Both the position numbers and the translations under genes were made by a program. Below are positions 1 through 9,251 of a stretch of DNA of 64,000 bases, piece after piece. Within the stretch, counting starts at the first letter, position 1, and each line of letters opens with the position of its first letter. Location of the stretch: assembly GCF_016724845.1 (NCBI RefSeq), contig NZ_CP068082.1, positions 1,302,001 to 1,366,000 of the forward strand. Direction: 5' to 3'. Source of the stretch: Sphingobacterium spiritivorum (lineage in GTDB: Bacteria; Bacteroidota; Bacteroidia; Sphingobacteriales; Sphingobacteriaceae). The notes under the pieces are model-generated. The model had not been told where the DNA came from, did no database searches, and saw only the letters and a list, made by a program, of their open reading frames with translations.

Positions 1-239
1 CCATACATATCGGTGAACTGGATGACAGGAACCTGATGATATAGGGTATCTTTTATTTCTCTTCCCATCTTGCGGCTTACTGTTCCGGCAAGCTGTTTTT
101 CACCATAGATCGGAAGCTTTACGTATTCATTGGATGCCCCCATTCGGTTAACCAATATATACAAAAATCCTGGCACAAGTAAAACCATGGCCAGGATTAT
201 TAAAGTTGAAATACCCTTCTTACGAGAAGTATTTTGCAT
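1..239 (-). CDS. SCO1/SenC-family copper chaperone, N-terminal part only
   Basis: The gene starts at 239 and runs off the left edge, so only about 79 residues are visible. They show a short basic N-terminus, one hydrophobic anchor (about residues 10-30) and the stretch 'KLPIYGEK', followed by 'HQVPVIQFTDMYG', typical of the start of Bacteroidota SCO proteins. SCO proteins deliver copper to the CuA site of cytochrome oxidase subunit II. The CxxxC copper-binding motif would lie outside the window. It is the last visible gene of the oxidase locus, 5 nt downstream of the subunit IV-like gene, which supports a role in oxidase assembly. Confidence 0.75.
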   Translation of the reverse strand, partial: MQNTSRKKGISTLIILAMVLLVPGFLYILVNRMGASNEYVKLPIYGEKQLAGTVSRKMGREIKDTLYHQVPVIQFTDMY

Positions 240-244
240 GAATA

Positions 245-628
245 TTATTTATTTGGCCACAATGGGTACTCGTGGAAATGGTGTAATAAGTATCCGCCTT
301 CTGTCAGCATTAATATAATGAAGTAGACGATGAATATAAATACAACACCACAACATACGATGAAACTTGATTTTTCAAATTTCAAGTGCATGAAGTAAGC
401 CACAATGTAGTAAGCTTTTACCAATGTCAATACGATATAGATTGTATTAACCAATGCACCCTTAGCAAGTATCTGCCAGTGGTGAACAAATCCCAAAGCG
501 ATTAAAAACTCTAAACAGGTAAGTGCTAAAAGGACAAAGAATATTCTCCAGATTCCTTTTTTATCCATACCCTCGTGATCATGGCCATGACCTTCGTGTG
601 CTGCTGTATTATCGTGATGATTTGACAT
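245..628 (-). CDS. Cytochrome c oxidase subunit IV-like protein (CyoD type)
   Basis: A 127-residue protein with a His/Asp/Gly-rich soluble N-terminus (residues 1-25, could bind metal) and three hydrophobic segments (about 27-48, 58-80 and 84-110). The size and three-helix plan match the prokaryotic oxidase subunit IV / CyoD family, a small structural subunit with no cofactors. It follows the subunit III gene by 22 nt and precedes the SCO gene, so it is almost certainly part of the same transcript. The family call rests on topology and position rather than on catalytic residues. Confidence 0.8.
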   Translation of the reverse strand: MSNHHDNTAAHEGHGHDHEGMDKKGIWRIFFVLLALTCLEFLIALGFVHHWQILAKGALVNTIYIVLTLVKAYYIVAYFMHLKFEKSSFIVCCGVVFIFIVYFIILMLTEGGYLLHHFHEYPLWPNK

Positions 629-650
629 AATCGATTCGTGTTAAAAGTAA

Positions 651-1385
651 TTAGACTAAGTAGAAGAATGTAAATACGAATACCCATACTAAGTCGACAA
701 AGTGCCAGTAAAGACCTACTTTCTCAACCATCAGGTATGAACCTCTGTTCTGAAACGTATTATTCAATGTCATACACAGAATAATGATATTCAAAATGAC
801 ACCTATCGATACGTGGAATCCATGGAAACCTGTAATGGTAAAGAATAAGTTAGAGAACTGCAATGCAGACACATATGAAATGTCTTTCGAGAAATATGGA
901 GCAAGAGCTTCAGGAATAGCATTACCTTCCAGACCAGTAGCCGGATTTTGTCCGAACCAGAAGCCAAGGTGATGTAAGTGCGTCCACTCTGTAGCCTGAC
1001 AACCCAAGAAAGCCAAACCACCTAATATAGTCCAAAGCATCCATTTTACAACTTCGTCTTTCTTATTGCGATGACCCGCATCTACCGCTAATACCATCGT
1101 AACGGAACTCATGATCAGGATAAAGGTCATGATACCTACGAACACCAACGGTTGTCCGTGATCTGCGATAAGCGGGATAGACTGGAATACTTTATCAGGA
1201 TCCGGCCATGTGAAATGCGCAAAACGTTGAGCTCCATAATAGATCAGGAATGCTGAAAATGTAAATGCGTCTGACACAAGGAAAAACCACATCATGATCT
1301 TTCCATACTCTAGGTTCCAAGGGGACTTACCGCCACTCCAAGGGCCGTCCTTTACCTTATCCAATTGCGATACAGTTGTACTCAT
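651..1385 (-). CDS. ctaE: Cytochrome c oxidase subunit III
   Basis: A 244-residue membrane protein of the heme-copper oxidase subunit III family, with about six or seven membrane segments. It has family features such as 'QATEWTHL' in the middle and 'GFHGFHVSIGV' with 'LYWHFVDLVWVFVF' near the C-terminus. Subunit III stabilises the core oxidase and has no redox cofactor. It lies 9 nt downstream of a second, shorter subunit III-like gene. Two adjacent subunit III-type genes are common in Bacteroidota aa3 loci, and this longer copy carries the fuller set of family motifs. Confidence 0.9.
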   Translation of the reverse strand: MSTTVSQLDKVKDGPWSGGKSPWNLEYGKIMMWFFLVSDAFTFSAFLIYYGAQRFAHFTWPDPDKVFQSIPLIADHGQPLVFVGIMTFILIMSSVTMVLAVDAGHRNKKDEVVKWMLWTILGGLAFLGCQATEWTHLHHLGFWFGQNPATGLEGNAIPEALAPYFSKDISYVSALQFSNLFFTITGFHGFHVSIGVILNIIILCMTLNNTFQNRGSYLMVEKVGLYWHFVDLVWVFVFTFFYLV

Positions 1386-1394
1386 TGTTTAGTA

Positions 1395-1991
1395 TTATTG
1401 ATTCAAAAGTAAGAAAACATATATATAAATCCATAAAAGATCGAGAAAATGCCAGAAAATAGTGGCAAGTTCCATGCGGAAAAGATTATTGTCATAAGGG
1501 ATCGGCTTAGCCGCTCCGGTATAACATCTAATCAATACGATCAGTCCCGCAATAATATGCGCTAAGTGCATGCCCGTAAATACATAAATAAATGACTGGG
1601 AGGCATTGATATTAAGGAAATAGATTCCACGTTCAATTAGGACCTGCCATGCATGTACCTGACATACGAAGAAAAGAATTCCGAGCAACACTGTTGCAAG
1701 GAGTAATCCCTTCTGTTTAGCAAATTGCTTTTCTTTGACAGCCTTATAAGAGAGGTGTAATGTAACACTACTCAGTAATATAAGCACTGTACTGTAGATA
1801 AAAGCATTAGGAAGCGTAGTTTTGATACCTTTATCTACGCCACTGGCTGTATACACAATGAAACCACTGGACAGCGCAGCAAACATCATAAACATACCAA
1901 TCATTCCAAGCCAGAGATTGAATTTCTTGGCTTTTCGGGATTGTTGCAATTCCTCTTCCTGTAATTCTGTATTAACCATATCTACTACCAT
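1395..1991 (-). CDS. Second cytochrome c oxidase subunit III-type protein
   Basis: A 198-residue protein with five predicted membrane segments and the subunit III signatures 'GMHLAHIIAGLIVL' and 'TIFWHFLDLLWIYIYVFL'. It lacks the N-terminal helices of the larger copy, as expected for short family members. Its ATG overlaps the stop codon of the heme O synthase gene by one base (TAATG), a sign of translational coupling. A start at Met5 is also possible. It probably serves as a structural subunit beside the larger subunit III. Confidence 0.85.
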   Translation of the reverse strand: MVVDMVNTELQEEELQQSRKAKKFNLWLGMIGMFMMFAALSSGFIVYTASGVDKGIKTTLPNAFIYSTVLILLSSVTLHLSYKAVKEKQFAKQKGLLLATVLLGILFFVCQVHAWQVLIERGIYFLNINASQSFIYVFTGMHLAHIIAGLIVLIRCYTGAAKPIPYDNNLFRMELATIFWHFLDLLWIYIYVFLLLNQ

Positions 1992-2899
1992 TATTTAAAT
2001 GGAATAAAATTTAACAATAATACCAGCTGTGTAACCGGCAAATAAATAAATGATGTAAACATCACTTTTTTAGCAGAAGCAATGCTTTGCTCTGCCAAAT
2101 GCTTATAACCATACCAGGCAAACATCAATCCGCCCAATAATGAAACAATCGTAAATATCCATCCGCCAAAACCGAAATACATGGGCAGGAAACCTACCGG
2201 AATCATCAGTACCGCAGATATAAACAACATCCAGGCTGACACGCGGTCACGCTCTTTAGTCGGCAAGAGTCTGAATCCTGCTTTCTTATAGTCATCATCT
2301 GCTACCCAGGCAATTGCCCAGAAATGTGGAAATTGCCAGACAAACTGGATAATAAACAACACCAGCGGAGTAATCACGACTGCAGCTTCACTGATTGCTG
2401 CATATTCCAAACCAAATCCAGCCGATTTGAAAGCTGCATAGTAACCGATAAGCGGAGGCAATGCTCCCGGAAATGCACCTACAAAAACAGCTATAGGAGA
2501 TTTTTGCTTCAGAGGGGTGTAGACAAAGGCATATAGAAAAATTGAAAAAACAGAAAGTAACCCTGCTATAAAATTCAATTTGACTAAGATCAGGGTTCCA
2601 AAGATTCCCATGAAAAGACTTAAGACCAGCGCCTGACCTGTAGTCATACGACCTGCAGGAAGCGGACGATCCTCTGTACGTGTCATGAGCTTATCCAGAT
2701 CCTTTTCGATGATCTCATTGAAGCCATTAGCTGCACCTGTTACAAAAAAACCTCCAATGGTTAACAGCAACCAGTTAAACCAAATTATTTCACCCTGTTG
2801 AGTAGCTCCTATCAAAAATGATATAGAGGCCGAAAATACAACAGTTAACGTTAATCTTAATTTGACAAGTTTGTTAAAATCAGAAATAAACTGTTTCAT
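1991..2899 (-). CDS. ctaB: Protoheme IX farnesyltransferase (heme O synthase)
   Basis: A 302-residue polytopic member of the UbiA prenyltransferase superfamily. It converts heme b to heme O by adding a farnesyl group. The first Asp-rich prenyl-diphosphate motif is visible as 'NGFNEIIEKDLDKLMTRTEDRPLP' split over about residues 60-83 (core 'NEIIEKDLD' and 'TEDRPLP'). The second conserved region follows 'FPHFWAIAWVADDDYKKAGF' (about residues 189-208). About nine membrane helices surround these loops. It sits between ctaA and the subunit III genes, 85 nt after ctaA, and supplies the precursor for heme A of the aa3 oxidase. Confidence 0.93.
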   Translation of the reverse strand: MKQFISDFNKLVKLRLTLTVVFSASISFLIGATQQGEIIWFNWLLLTIGGFFVTGAANGFNEIIEKDLDKLMTRTEDRPLPAGRMTTGQALVLSLFMGIFGTLILVKLNFIAGLLSVFSIFLYAFVYTPLKQKSPIAVFVGAFPGALPPLIGYYAAFKSAGFGLEYAAISEAAVVITPLVLFIIQFVWQFPHFWAIAWVADDDYKKAGFRLLPTKERDRVSAWMLFISAVLMIPVGFLPMYFGFGGWIFTIVSLLGGLMFAWYGYKHLAEQSIASAKKVMFTSFIYLPVTQLVLLLNFIPFK

Positions 2900-2984
2900 C
2901 TAACATTCCTCCCTTTCTTATCAGAAGTATGGAAGTGAACTCCACTACACGATCTTATATCTAATATTAACATTACGTCTTCTA

Positions 2985-4028
2985 CTATCTTTTAAATTTT
3001 GAAAGCAACAACATCAAATAATATTGTGCTCCGAACAGCAAACTGGCAAATACCAGATGCGTGGTCTGTGCAAAAGCAGGCACATTAAAGCGTGCCAATA
3101 CTATCCCCGACCCCATCTGTATCAGGACCAGAATAAACATAATCCATGCGTACTTAGATTGTTTGGATAGCTTGCTAAATCTTGATTTGATCAGAAAAAA
3201 TAACAGCAGTACCAAACCAAAGGTGACATATCCGAGCACCCTGTGAATATCAAAATGCGATCCTATCGAACTGATCCATTCATTGCGTGCGACACCAGTA
3301 TCTCCTAAGTGATCTATACGTTCCCTTACTTCTGTTCCGAATACGACCTGCACCAGCATGATGATCAATGAAAAGGCAGCTAATAGCTTAAACCCTTTAA
3401 ACTGATGATTGATCAATATGTTCTTATTTCGTAGTGTTGTCGCTTTATAATAGGTATAAATACTTATTCCGACAATCAAAAGAGCTAAAAGCATATGAAC
3501 GGTAATCACCCAGGGCATCAGATTGGTGGATACAACAATTGATCCCAGCCAGGCCTGCAGTACGACTACAAAAAGATTAAGAACGCTCCAAAAGACTATG
3601 GATTTTTTTGACTTGATATAGGTAAAAGAAAAGATTGCAGAAAATAAAAGGAAGAAACCTGAAACAACTCCTACCAGACGATTCACATATTCTGTCCATG
3701 TCTTGGCAACATTAAACTCTTCGTGAACAAGAATACTTTTATCCGTACGGATTTGTTCTGCCTTATCCGGAAATCCAAAGAATTCAACCATTTTTGCAAA
3801 TCGTTGGTTCTTCTTGGCTCTGCCTTCCACATAATGCTGCTCGTAACCCGCCGGTAACTGTGAAACATCAGTGGGTGGAATAATCTGATTAAAGCACTTA
3901 GGCCAATCCGGACATCCCATTCCTGATCCGGTACTCCTTACAATTCCTCCAGCTGTGATCACCAAAAACAATACTATTATGGTAATCGCATTTGTTCTAA
4001 TAAAACGCTTTTCAGCAGCTGGATACAT
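2985..4028 (-). CDS. ctaA: Heme A synthase (COX15/CtaA)
   Basis: A 347-residue membrane protein of the CtaA/COX15 family, which oxidises the C8 methyl of heme O to the formyl group of heme A. The N-terminal signature 'GGIVRSTGSGMGCPDWPKCF' (about residues 27-46) with its Cys pair is clear. The conserved histidines lie in 'ILVHEEFNVAKTWTEYVNR', 'VITVHMLLALL', 'DIHRVLGYVTF' and 'QTTHLVFASLLFG'. About eight membrane helices are predicted. Its position directly after ctaD and before ctaB completes the heme A pathway for the neighbouring oxidase. Confidence 0.93.
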   Translation of the reverse strand: MYPAAEKRFIRTNAITIIVLFLVITAGGIVRSTGSGMGCPDWPKCFNQIIPPTDVSQLPAGYEQHYVEGRAKKNQRFAKMVEFFGFPDKAEQIRTDKSILVHEEFNVAKTWTEYVNRLVGVVSGFFLLFSAIFSFTYIKSKKSIVFWSVLNLFVVVLQAWLGSIVVSTNLMPWVITVHMLLALLIVGISIYTYYKATTLRNKNILINHQFKGFKLLAAFSLIIMLVQVVFGTEVRERIDHLGDTGVARNEWISSIGSHFDIHRVLGYVTFGLVLLLFFLIKSRFSKLSKQSKYAWIMFILVLIQMGSGIVLARFNVPAFAQTTHLVFASLLFGAQYYLMLLLSKFKR

Positions 4029-4067
4029 ATCTATCTTTTTACCTCTATATATTTAAGAGGGTATAGA

Positions 4068-4090
4068 GGGTTAAGCTTATCAGCTTAACC
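4068..4090 (-). other. Hairpin over the ctaD stop codon
   Basis: A perfect 9-bp inverted repeat (GGTTAAGCT, loop TATC, AGCTTAACC) covers the ctaD stop codon. No T-tract follows it in the direction of transcription. It is therefore not a normal intrinsic terminator, and more likely an mRNA 3'-end stabiliser or processing hairpin between the structural oxidase genes and ctaA/ctaB. Confidence 0.4.
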
Positions 4091-5962
4091 TTCTACAATC
4101 TCTCTGTTATTCTCTTTATTCCACTGTTCCTGAATACGCACAGCTTCTTCATTACCTTCAAAATCGTGAGGCAGGTTAGAGCTCATTGTTTCAGAGAAAG
4201 GAACATTCTGAGGAATGAAATCCTGATCATGACCCGGCTTACTGTAATCGTAAGGCCAACGGTGCACTGTAGGAATCTCTCCAGGCCAGTTACCGTGGAT
4301 GTGCTCAACAGGAGTAGTCCATTCCAATGTATTTGAATTCCAGGGATTCTGAGGAGCTTTCTTACCAAAAACGATTGAAGAGAAGAAGTTCCACAAGAAT
4401 GCAATCTGTCCAAGACCTGCAATGATAGCAGCCCATGTGATCAATAAGTTAACAGAAACCCATTTCTCCATGAAAGGGAATTCTGTGAAGGCATAGTAAC
4501 GACGTGGAACACCGTCAATACCCATAAAGTGCATCGGGAAGAATACCAGGTAAGCACCAATGAATGTCAACCAGAAGTGTAAGTAACCCAGTTTAGGGTT
4601 CATCATCTTTCCGAACATCTTAGGATACCAGTGGTATACACCGCACAACATACCGAAGATAGATGCAGACCCCATTACAAGGTGGAAGTGAGCAACTACA
4701 AAATACGTATCGTGTAAGTTGATATCTAAAGCTGCGTTACCAAGGAATAATCCTGTCAAACCACCTGAGATAAAGAATGAAACCATTCCAATAGCAAACA
4801 TCATAGCAGGAGTAAAACGAATGTTACCTCTCCATAATGTAGCCAGATAGTTGAAGGCTTTTACCGCTGAAGGAACCGCAATAATCAAAGTCGTGATCAT
4901 AAATACTCCTCCTAAGAACGGATTCATACCTGTCACAAACATGTGGTGACCCCATACGATAAATGATAATACAGTAATACCTACCAAAGAGTAAACCATC
5001 GCATGGTAACCAAAGATTGGTTTACGTGAGTTCGTAGAAATAACTTCAGAAGTCAGACCCAATGCAGGCATAACAACGATATATACCTCAGGGTGACCTA
5101 AGAACCAGAATAAGTGCTGGAATAATATAGGTGAACCACCCTCGTTAGGCAACACTTCTCCCTGAACAACTAAATCTGAAAGGTAGAATGATGTACCTGC
5201 ACTACGGTCAAAGATCAGTAACACGACTGCGGATACCAATACCGGGAAAGATAAAAGACCAACGATAGCAGTTAAGAAGAAAGACCATACTGTCAAAGGC
5301 ATTTTCCAAAGATCCATACCTTTTGTACGCATGTTCAATACTGTACTGATATAATTTACACCACCCATTACCTGAGAAGCAATAAATAAGGTCATACTGA
5401 CCAACCACAGTGTCATACCCAAGCCCGATCCTGAGATCGCTTTAGGAACGGCAGACAATGGCGGATATACGGTCCAACCTGAAGATGCAGGTCCGCTCTC
5501 AATAAAGAAAGAAGCAACCATGATCACACAGGCAACAAAGAAGAACCAGTATGAAAGCATATTCATAAACGGAGATGCCATATCACGGGCACCAATCTGA
5601 TAAGGAATAAGTAAGTTACTGAATGTACCGGAAAGACCTGCTGTCAATACGAAGAATACCATCATCGTACCGTGGATCGTTACTAAGGATAGGAAAAACT
5701 CAGGACGTATACGACCTCCTTCAGCCCATTTACCCAGGAAAACTTCTAATATTGGAAATTCTTTATCCGGCCAAGCGAGCTGGATACGGAACAATATCGA
5801 TAATACCATGGCAAAAACTGCCATAATAATACCAGTGATCAAGAATTGCTTGGCAATCATCTTGTGATCCATGCTAAATACATATTTAGACAGGAACGAC
5901 TCTTGATGATGTCCGTGCGAATCGTGATGGTCTGCGCTATGCGATATAACTGTACTTGACAT
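4085..5962 (-). CDS. ctaD: Cytochrome c oxidase subunit I (aa3 type)
   Basis: A 625-residue, 12-helix catalytic subunit of an A-type heme-copper oxidase, which reduces O2 and pumps protons. The low-spin heme ligand is in 'TIHGTMMVFF' (His97). The CuB ligand and cross-linked Tyr are in 'GHPEVYIV' (about residue 290), the CuB His pair in 'VWGHHMF' (about 337), and the heme a3 and low-spin heme ligands in 'HDTYFVVAHFHLV' (about 420). The His-rich N-terminus (residues 8-19) is unusual but resembles that of the subunit IV-like protein. It follows ctaC by 28 nt. Electrons come from the alternative complex III encoded upstream. Confidence 0.97.
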   Translation of the reverse strand: MSSTVISHSADHHDSHGHHQESFLSKYVFSMDHKMIAKQFLITGIIMAVFAMVLSILFRIQLAWPDKEFPILEVFLGKWAEGGRIRPEFFLSLVTIHGTMMVFFVLTAGLSGTFSNLLIPYQIGARDMASPFMNMLSYWFFFVACVIMVASFFIESGPASSGWTVYPPLSAVPKAISGSGLGMTLWLVSMTLFIASQVMGGVNYISTVLNMRTKGMDLWKMPLTVWSFFLTAIVGLLSFPVLVSAVVLLIFDRSAGTSFYLSDLVVQGEVLPNEGGSPILFQHLFWFLGHPEVYIVVMPALGLTSEVISTNSRKPIFGYHAMVYSLVGITVLSFIVWGHHMFVTGMNPFLGGVFMITTLIIAVPSAVKAFNYLATLWRGNIRFTPAMMFAIGMVSFFISGGLTGLFLGNAALDINLHDTYFVVAHFHLVMGSASIFGMLCGVYHWYPKMFGKMMNPKLGYLHFWLTFIGAYLVFFPMHFMGIDGVPRRYYAFTEFPFMEKWVSVNLLITWAAIIAGLGQIAFLWNFFSSIVFGKKAPQNPWNSNTLEWTTPVEHIHGNWPGEIPTVHRWPYDYSKPGHDQDFIPQNVPFSETMSSNLPHDFEGNEEAVRIQEQWNKENNREIVEG

Positions 5963-5990
5963 ATTATTTTTTAAAAATTCTTAATACAAA

Positions 5991-7322
5991 TTATTTCAAT
6001 GAAGCTGTTTTGATAACTTCTTCTTTACTTTCTTTTGAATCTTTTGCAGCAAATTCTTTCTGCAGATCTTCATTAAAGTATTTATTCTGGGTACTCAACC
6101 ACTCTTTATACTCTTTCTCTGTCACAACTATCACTTTCTTCTGCATATTGTAGTGACCGGAACCACAGATCTTGTTACAAAGCATCACATAGTCATACTT
6201 AGGATCATTCATACGTTCGCGCATTTCGGCAGTAGTCACTGTTGGAGTGAACTGGAAATAGTTCGTCATTCCCGGTACAGCATTGATCTGAACACGGAAA
6301 TCAGGAATAAAGAACGAGTGAATAATATCTTTGGAAATGATATGGAAACGTACGGATTTATTTACCGGAAGAACGATGTCACTTCCCTGAATATCATCCC
6401 ATGAATTTTTGTCATTGAAGTCAATACCGTATGGATTTGTCGGTGTCGTCATTTTATAATTACGTTTACCGATCTGGCCGTCAGCTCCCGGATAACGTAC
6501 AGACCATAAGAACTGCTCGCCTAATACTTCTACCTGCAGAGCAGATTTTTGAAGATCTTCAGGAACATTCGTAATGGTTCTCCAGGTAAAGAAACCGAAT
6601 AATACCAATACAGTTAATACCACAGCTGGAACTATTGTCCAGATTTTCTCAATGGTATTGTTATGCGGATAATAGTAAGCCTGACGCTTAACACGCATTC
6701 TGTAGATAAACGGAAATGTCAATAATAAAAGGTGCGTAAGTACCAGTACAATCGTAATGATCACTGTCGTGATGATAAACATGTTATCGATCAGCTTACC
6801 GTGCTCCGTCACAGCATCACGCCATGCCCAGCTTCCCCACACACTATATCCGTAATATACTCCCCATAGGAAGAATACCAGAAATATAAGGAATAGAATT
6901 GATTGTAAATTATTACCCGCTAATGGATTGTATTTACCATTCATCTTTTTCACTAACTCATATAGAGATAGTACTTTTCCAACTACTGCTACTACAGTAC
7001 AAATAGCGAAGAAAAGCAAGATGTAATACGTCAGGTTTTTATAAACCTGAGGATCAATTTTTTTGACCTCTTCTACTGCCGGCTTACTGGAAGACGTAGA
7101 AGAAGAAGATACAGCAGCACCCGCTGCAGTTGAATCTGCTGCTACAGAAGAAGCAGAGTCTACTTTAGCTGAATCCGCAGGAGCAGCTACCGCAGTGGTC
7201 TTTGCTGCCGAATCAGCAGCAGTTGTATCTTGACTTGCAAAGGTAGGAGTCGACAGGGACAATCCTAGTGCAAGCACACAACCCATTATGGATCTGAATC
7301 TGTTATGTAATTTGAATTTCAT
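5991..7322 (-). CDS. ctaC: Cytochrome c oxidase subunit II (CuA)
   Basis: A 443-residue CuA subunit. Residues 1-30 form a signal peptide, followed by an Ala/Ser/Asp-rich low-complexity stretch (about 30-88). Four hydrophobic segments (about 96-125, 142-165, 180-208, 232-250) precede a cupredoxin domain. The CuA centre is visible as 'CNKICGSGHYNM' (about residue 382). It takes electrons from a cytochrome c or directly from alternative complex III and passes them to subunit I. The protein is longer than classic subunit II because of the extra N-terminal linker and helices, which is usual in Bacteroidota. Confidence 0.95.
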   Translation of the reverse strand: MKFKLHNRFRSIMGCVLALGLSLSTPTFASQDTTAADSAAKTTAVAAPADSAKVDSASSVAADSTAAGAAVSSSSTSSSKPAVEEVKKIDPQVYKNLTYYILLFFAICTVVAVVGKVLSLYELVKKMNGKYNPLAGNNLQSILFLIFLVFFLWGVYYGYSVWGSWAWRDAVTEHGKLIDNMFIITTVIITIVLVLTHLLLLTFPFIYRMRVKRQAYYYPHNNTIEKIWTIVPAVVLTVLVLFGFFTWRTITNVPEDLQKSALQVEVLGEQFLWSVRYPGADGQIGKRNYKMTTPTNPYGIDFNDKNSWDDIQGSDIVLPVNKSVRFHIISKDIIHSFFIPDFRVQINAVPGMTNYFQFTPTVTTAEMRERMNDPKYDYVMLCNKICGSGHYNMQKKVIVVTEKEYKEWLSTQNKYFNEDLQKEFAAKDSKESKEEVIKTASLK

Positions 7323-7366
7323 TTCTTATTATAACGTTATAACGTAATATCGTGTTGATTAGAAAC

Positions 7367-8602
7367 CTATATCTGATGATTTAAACTCTCTTCTAAGAAT
7401 GGATGGTGTTTCGGCACCAAGGCATGCTTGCTCAACTTAGACATTACCAAGAAAGTAAATAAGCCCACAAAACCGATTGCTGTTCCCACTTCGATAATAC
7501 CGAATCCAGGATGATTATCAACTGTTCCAGGCATGATCATGATATAATAATCTAACCAATGTCCCAAAAGAAGTACAATACATACGAACAACATACTATT
7601 TTGCTTACGCTTAGCATCACGATCCATTAATAATAAAACCGGAGACACAAAGTTAATCAATATATTAAGCCAAAACCAAGGTTTGTACTCTGGTTCCCAT
7701 CTTTTGTAGAAATAAACGGTCTCCTCAGGAATGTTGGAATACCAGATCAGCATGAACTGTGCAAACCAGACATATGTCCAGAAGATAGAAAATCCGAAGA
7801 TCAGTTTACCTAAATCGTGTAAATGATTTTCATTAACCCATGCCAGGTATCCAGCTTTCTTTAAAAGAATCAGAATAATAGCAATTGTAGCCAGTCCGCT
7901 CACCCACATTGCTGCGAAGTTGTACCAACCAAACATAGTAGAAAACCAGTGTGCTTCTAAAGACATGATCGTATCAAACGCCCATATAGGAGTTGTGAAT
8001 CCGAATACTACCAAAAAGATAGCAGACAATTTGAATGTCTTCTTGTAAGAATTCAAACTACCTTCTAAATCTTCCTTGTATGATAATTTTGTCAAAATAA
8101 AGGCAAAGATACTATATGATCCCATAAAAAGGATCTGGCGTACCAAAAATAACGGTACATTTAAGAATGTAGATTTACCGGCAATCAGTGCATCGTAGTT
8201 AGGACTTTCAGGATCAGTCAATCCGTGTCCTGCCCAGTGGTGATACAAAGAGTGAGAGTTTAGACCTGCAGCAATGATGATAAACAATACAAGAGCTGCT
8301 ATCGGCAAAACACCAGCCATAGCCTGAGGAATACGGATAAGACCAGCAGACCAAGCGGATTGTGTAACACTTTGAAGAGCGACGAAAAAAGCTCCTGCAG
8401 CGCATACACAGGTAAAATAATAACCCATCAATAATAGGTTGGCATACGTGCGTTCTGTCGTATGTGAATCACCAGCAAACAAACCATAGGCGATTGCCAC
8501 TAATCCAATAACGATAGCGATAATGCTAAACAGCTTTGCTTTCCCGCCGAAAGCAAATCGTTCGCTAAAATTATAATCGTGATGATGACTGTGAGTTCCC
8601 AT
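7367..8602 (-). CDS. actF: Alternative complex III membrane subunit ActF
   Basis: A 411-residue membrane protein with about ten helices, a His-rich N-terminus ('MGTHSHHHDYNF') and the plan of ActF, the smaller NrfD-like membrane subunit of alternative complex III. It shares ancestry with ActC and is thought to form a proton path; no cofactor-binding motif is expected. It lies 19 nt after actE and 44 nt before ctaC, which joins the quinol oxidoreductase genes to the oxidase genes in one transcript. Confidence 0.9.
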   Translation of the reverse strand: MGTHSHHHDYNFSERFAFGGKAKLFSIIAIVIGLVAIAYGLFAGDSHTTERTYANLLLMGYYFTCVCAAGAFFVALQSVTQSAWSAGLIRIPQAMAGVLPIAALVLFIIIAAGLNSHSLYHHWAGHGLTDPESPNYDALIAGKSTFLNVPLFLVRQILFMGSYSIFAFILTKLSYKEDLEGSLNSYKKTFKLSAIFLVVFGFTTPIWAFDTIMSLEAHWFSTMFGWYNFAAMWVSGLATIAIILILLKKAGYLAWVNENHLHDLGKLIFGFSIFWTYVWFAQFMLIWYSNIPEETVYFYKRWEPEYKPWFWLNILINFVSPVLLLMDRDAKRKQNSMLFVCIVLLLGHWLDYYIMIMPGTVDNHPGFGIIEVGTAIGFVGLFTFLVMSKLSKHALVPKHHPFLEESLNHQI

Positions 8603-8621
8603 TTAATATATCGATGTTAGA

Positions 8622-9251
8622 TTATTTTTTCTGTAATTCATGAACATACATTACTACCTTCCAACGCTCATCTGGCGAAAGTTGGGAAGCATGTGAGCCC
8701 ATAGAGTTGTGTCCATAATAGATGGTATGATAAATTTTCCCATCTGTCAGATCGCTCATCAAACCACCACGTGAGGAACTCGCTGCATCTGTTTTATGAT
8801 AAGATGGCGGATTTGGAAAGTTTTCCAATTTACGCGTTCCACGTGAGTCGGTGATCTCTCTGTCTTTGGTGATAGATCCATCCCCTTTACCTTCCGGCCC
8901 GTGACATACAGCACAGTATGTATTGAACAACGCTTGTCCATCTGCCAGATTAGCTTTCGTAACAGCCAATGGATTGGTGACTTCTCTTCCCGCACGTTCG
9001 TAATCTTCTAACGTATTAGCGTATTCGAATCTCACGAATCCAACAGGATTGGTGTGAGCCGGAGGAGTCTGAGCAGTTTGTTTATTTTTAAAATTCTCAT
9101 TCGGTTGATCCGGATTATAACCGATCGGATCATACATATTACGAGAAAATTCCCAACCTGTACTACGTGTGGTGCCATCTCCACAAGCAGAAGCAACTGC
9201 TGCAAAAGCTAAGGCTGCACATACAGTTCCAAGAAAATTCTTCTTATTCAT
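8622..9251 (-). CDS. actE: Alternative complex III cytochrome c subunit ActE (lipoprotein)
   Basis: A 209-residue monoheme cytochrome c. The start at 9251 is preferred over upstream ATGs at 9272 and 9260 because it gives a compact lipoprotein signal 'MNKKNFLGTVCAALAFAAV' ending at the lipobox Cys of 'ASAC'. The heme motif is 'CAVCHGPEGKGDG' (about residue 114), and a Met ligand is likely in 'GHNSMGSHASQL'. It takes electrons from the complex and hands them to the oxidase. The start overlaps the 3' end of actD by 8 nt. Confidence 0.9.
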   Translation of the reverse strand: MNKKNFLGTVCAALAFAAVASACGDGTTRSTGWEFSRNMYDPIGYNPDQPNENFKNKQTAQTPPAHTNPVGFVRFEYANTLEDYERAGREVTNPLAVTKANLADGQALFNTYCAVCHGPEGKGDGSITKDREITDSRGTRKLENFPNPPSYHKTDAASSSRGGLMSDLTDGKIYHTIYYGHNSMGSHASQLSPDERWKVVMYVHELQKK

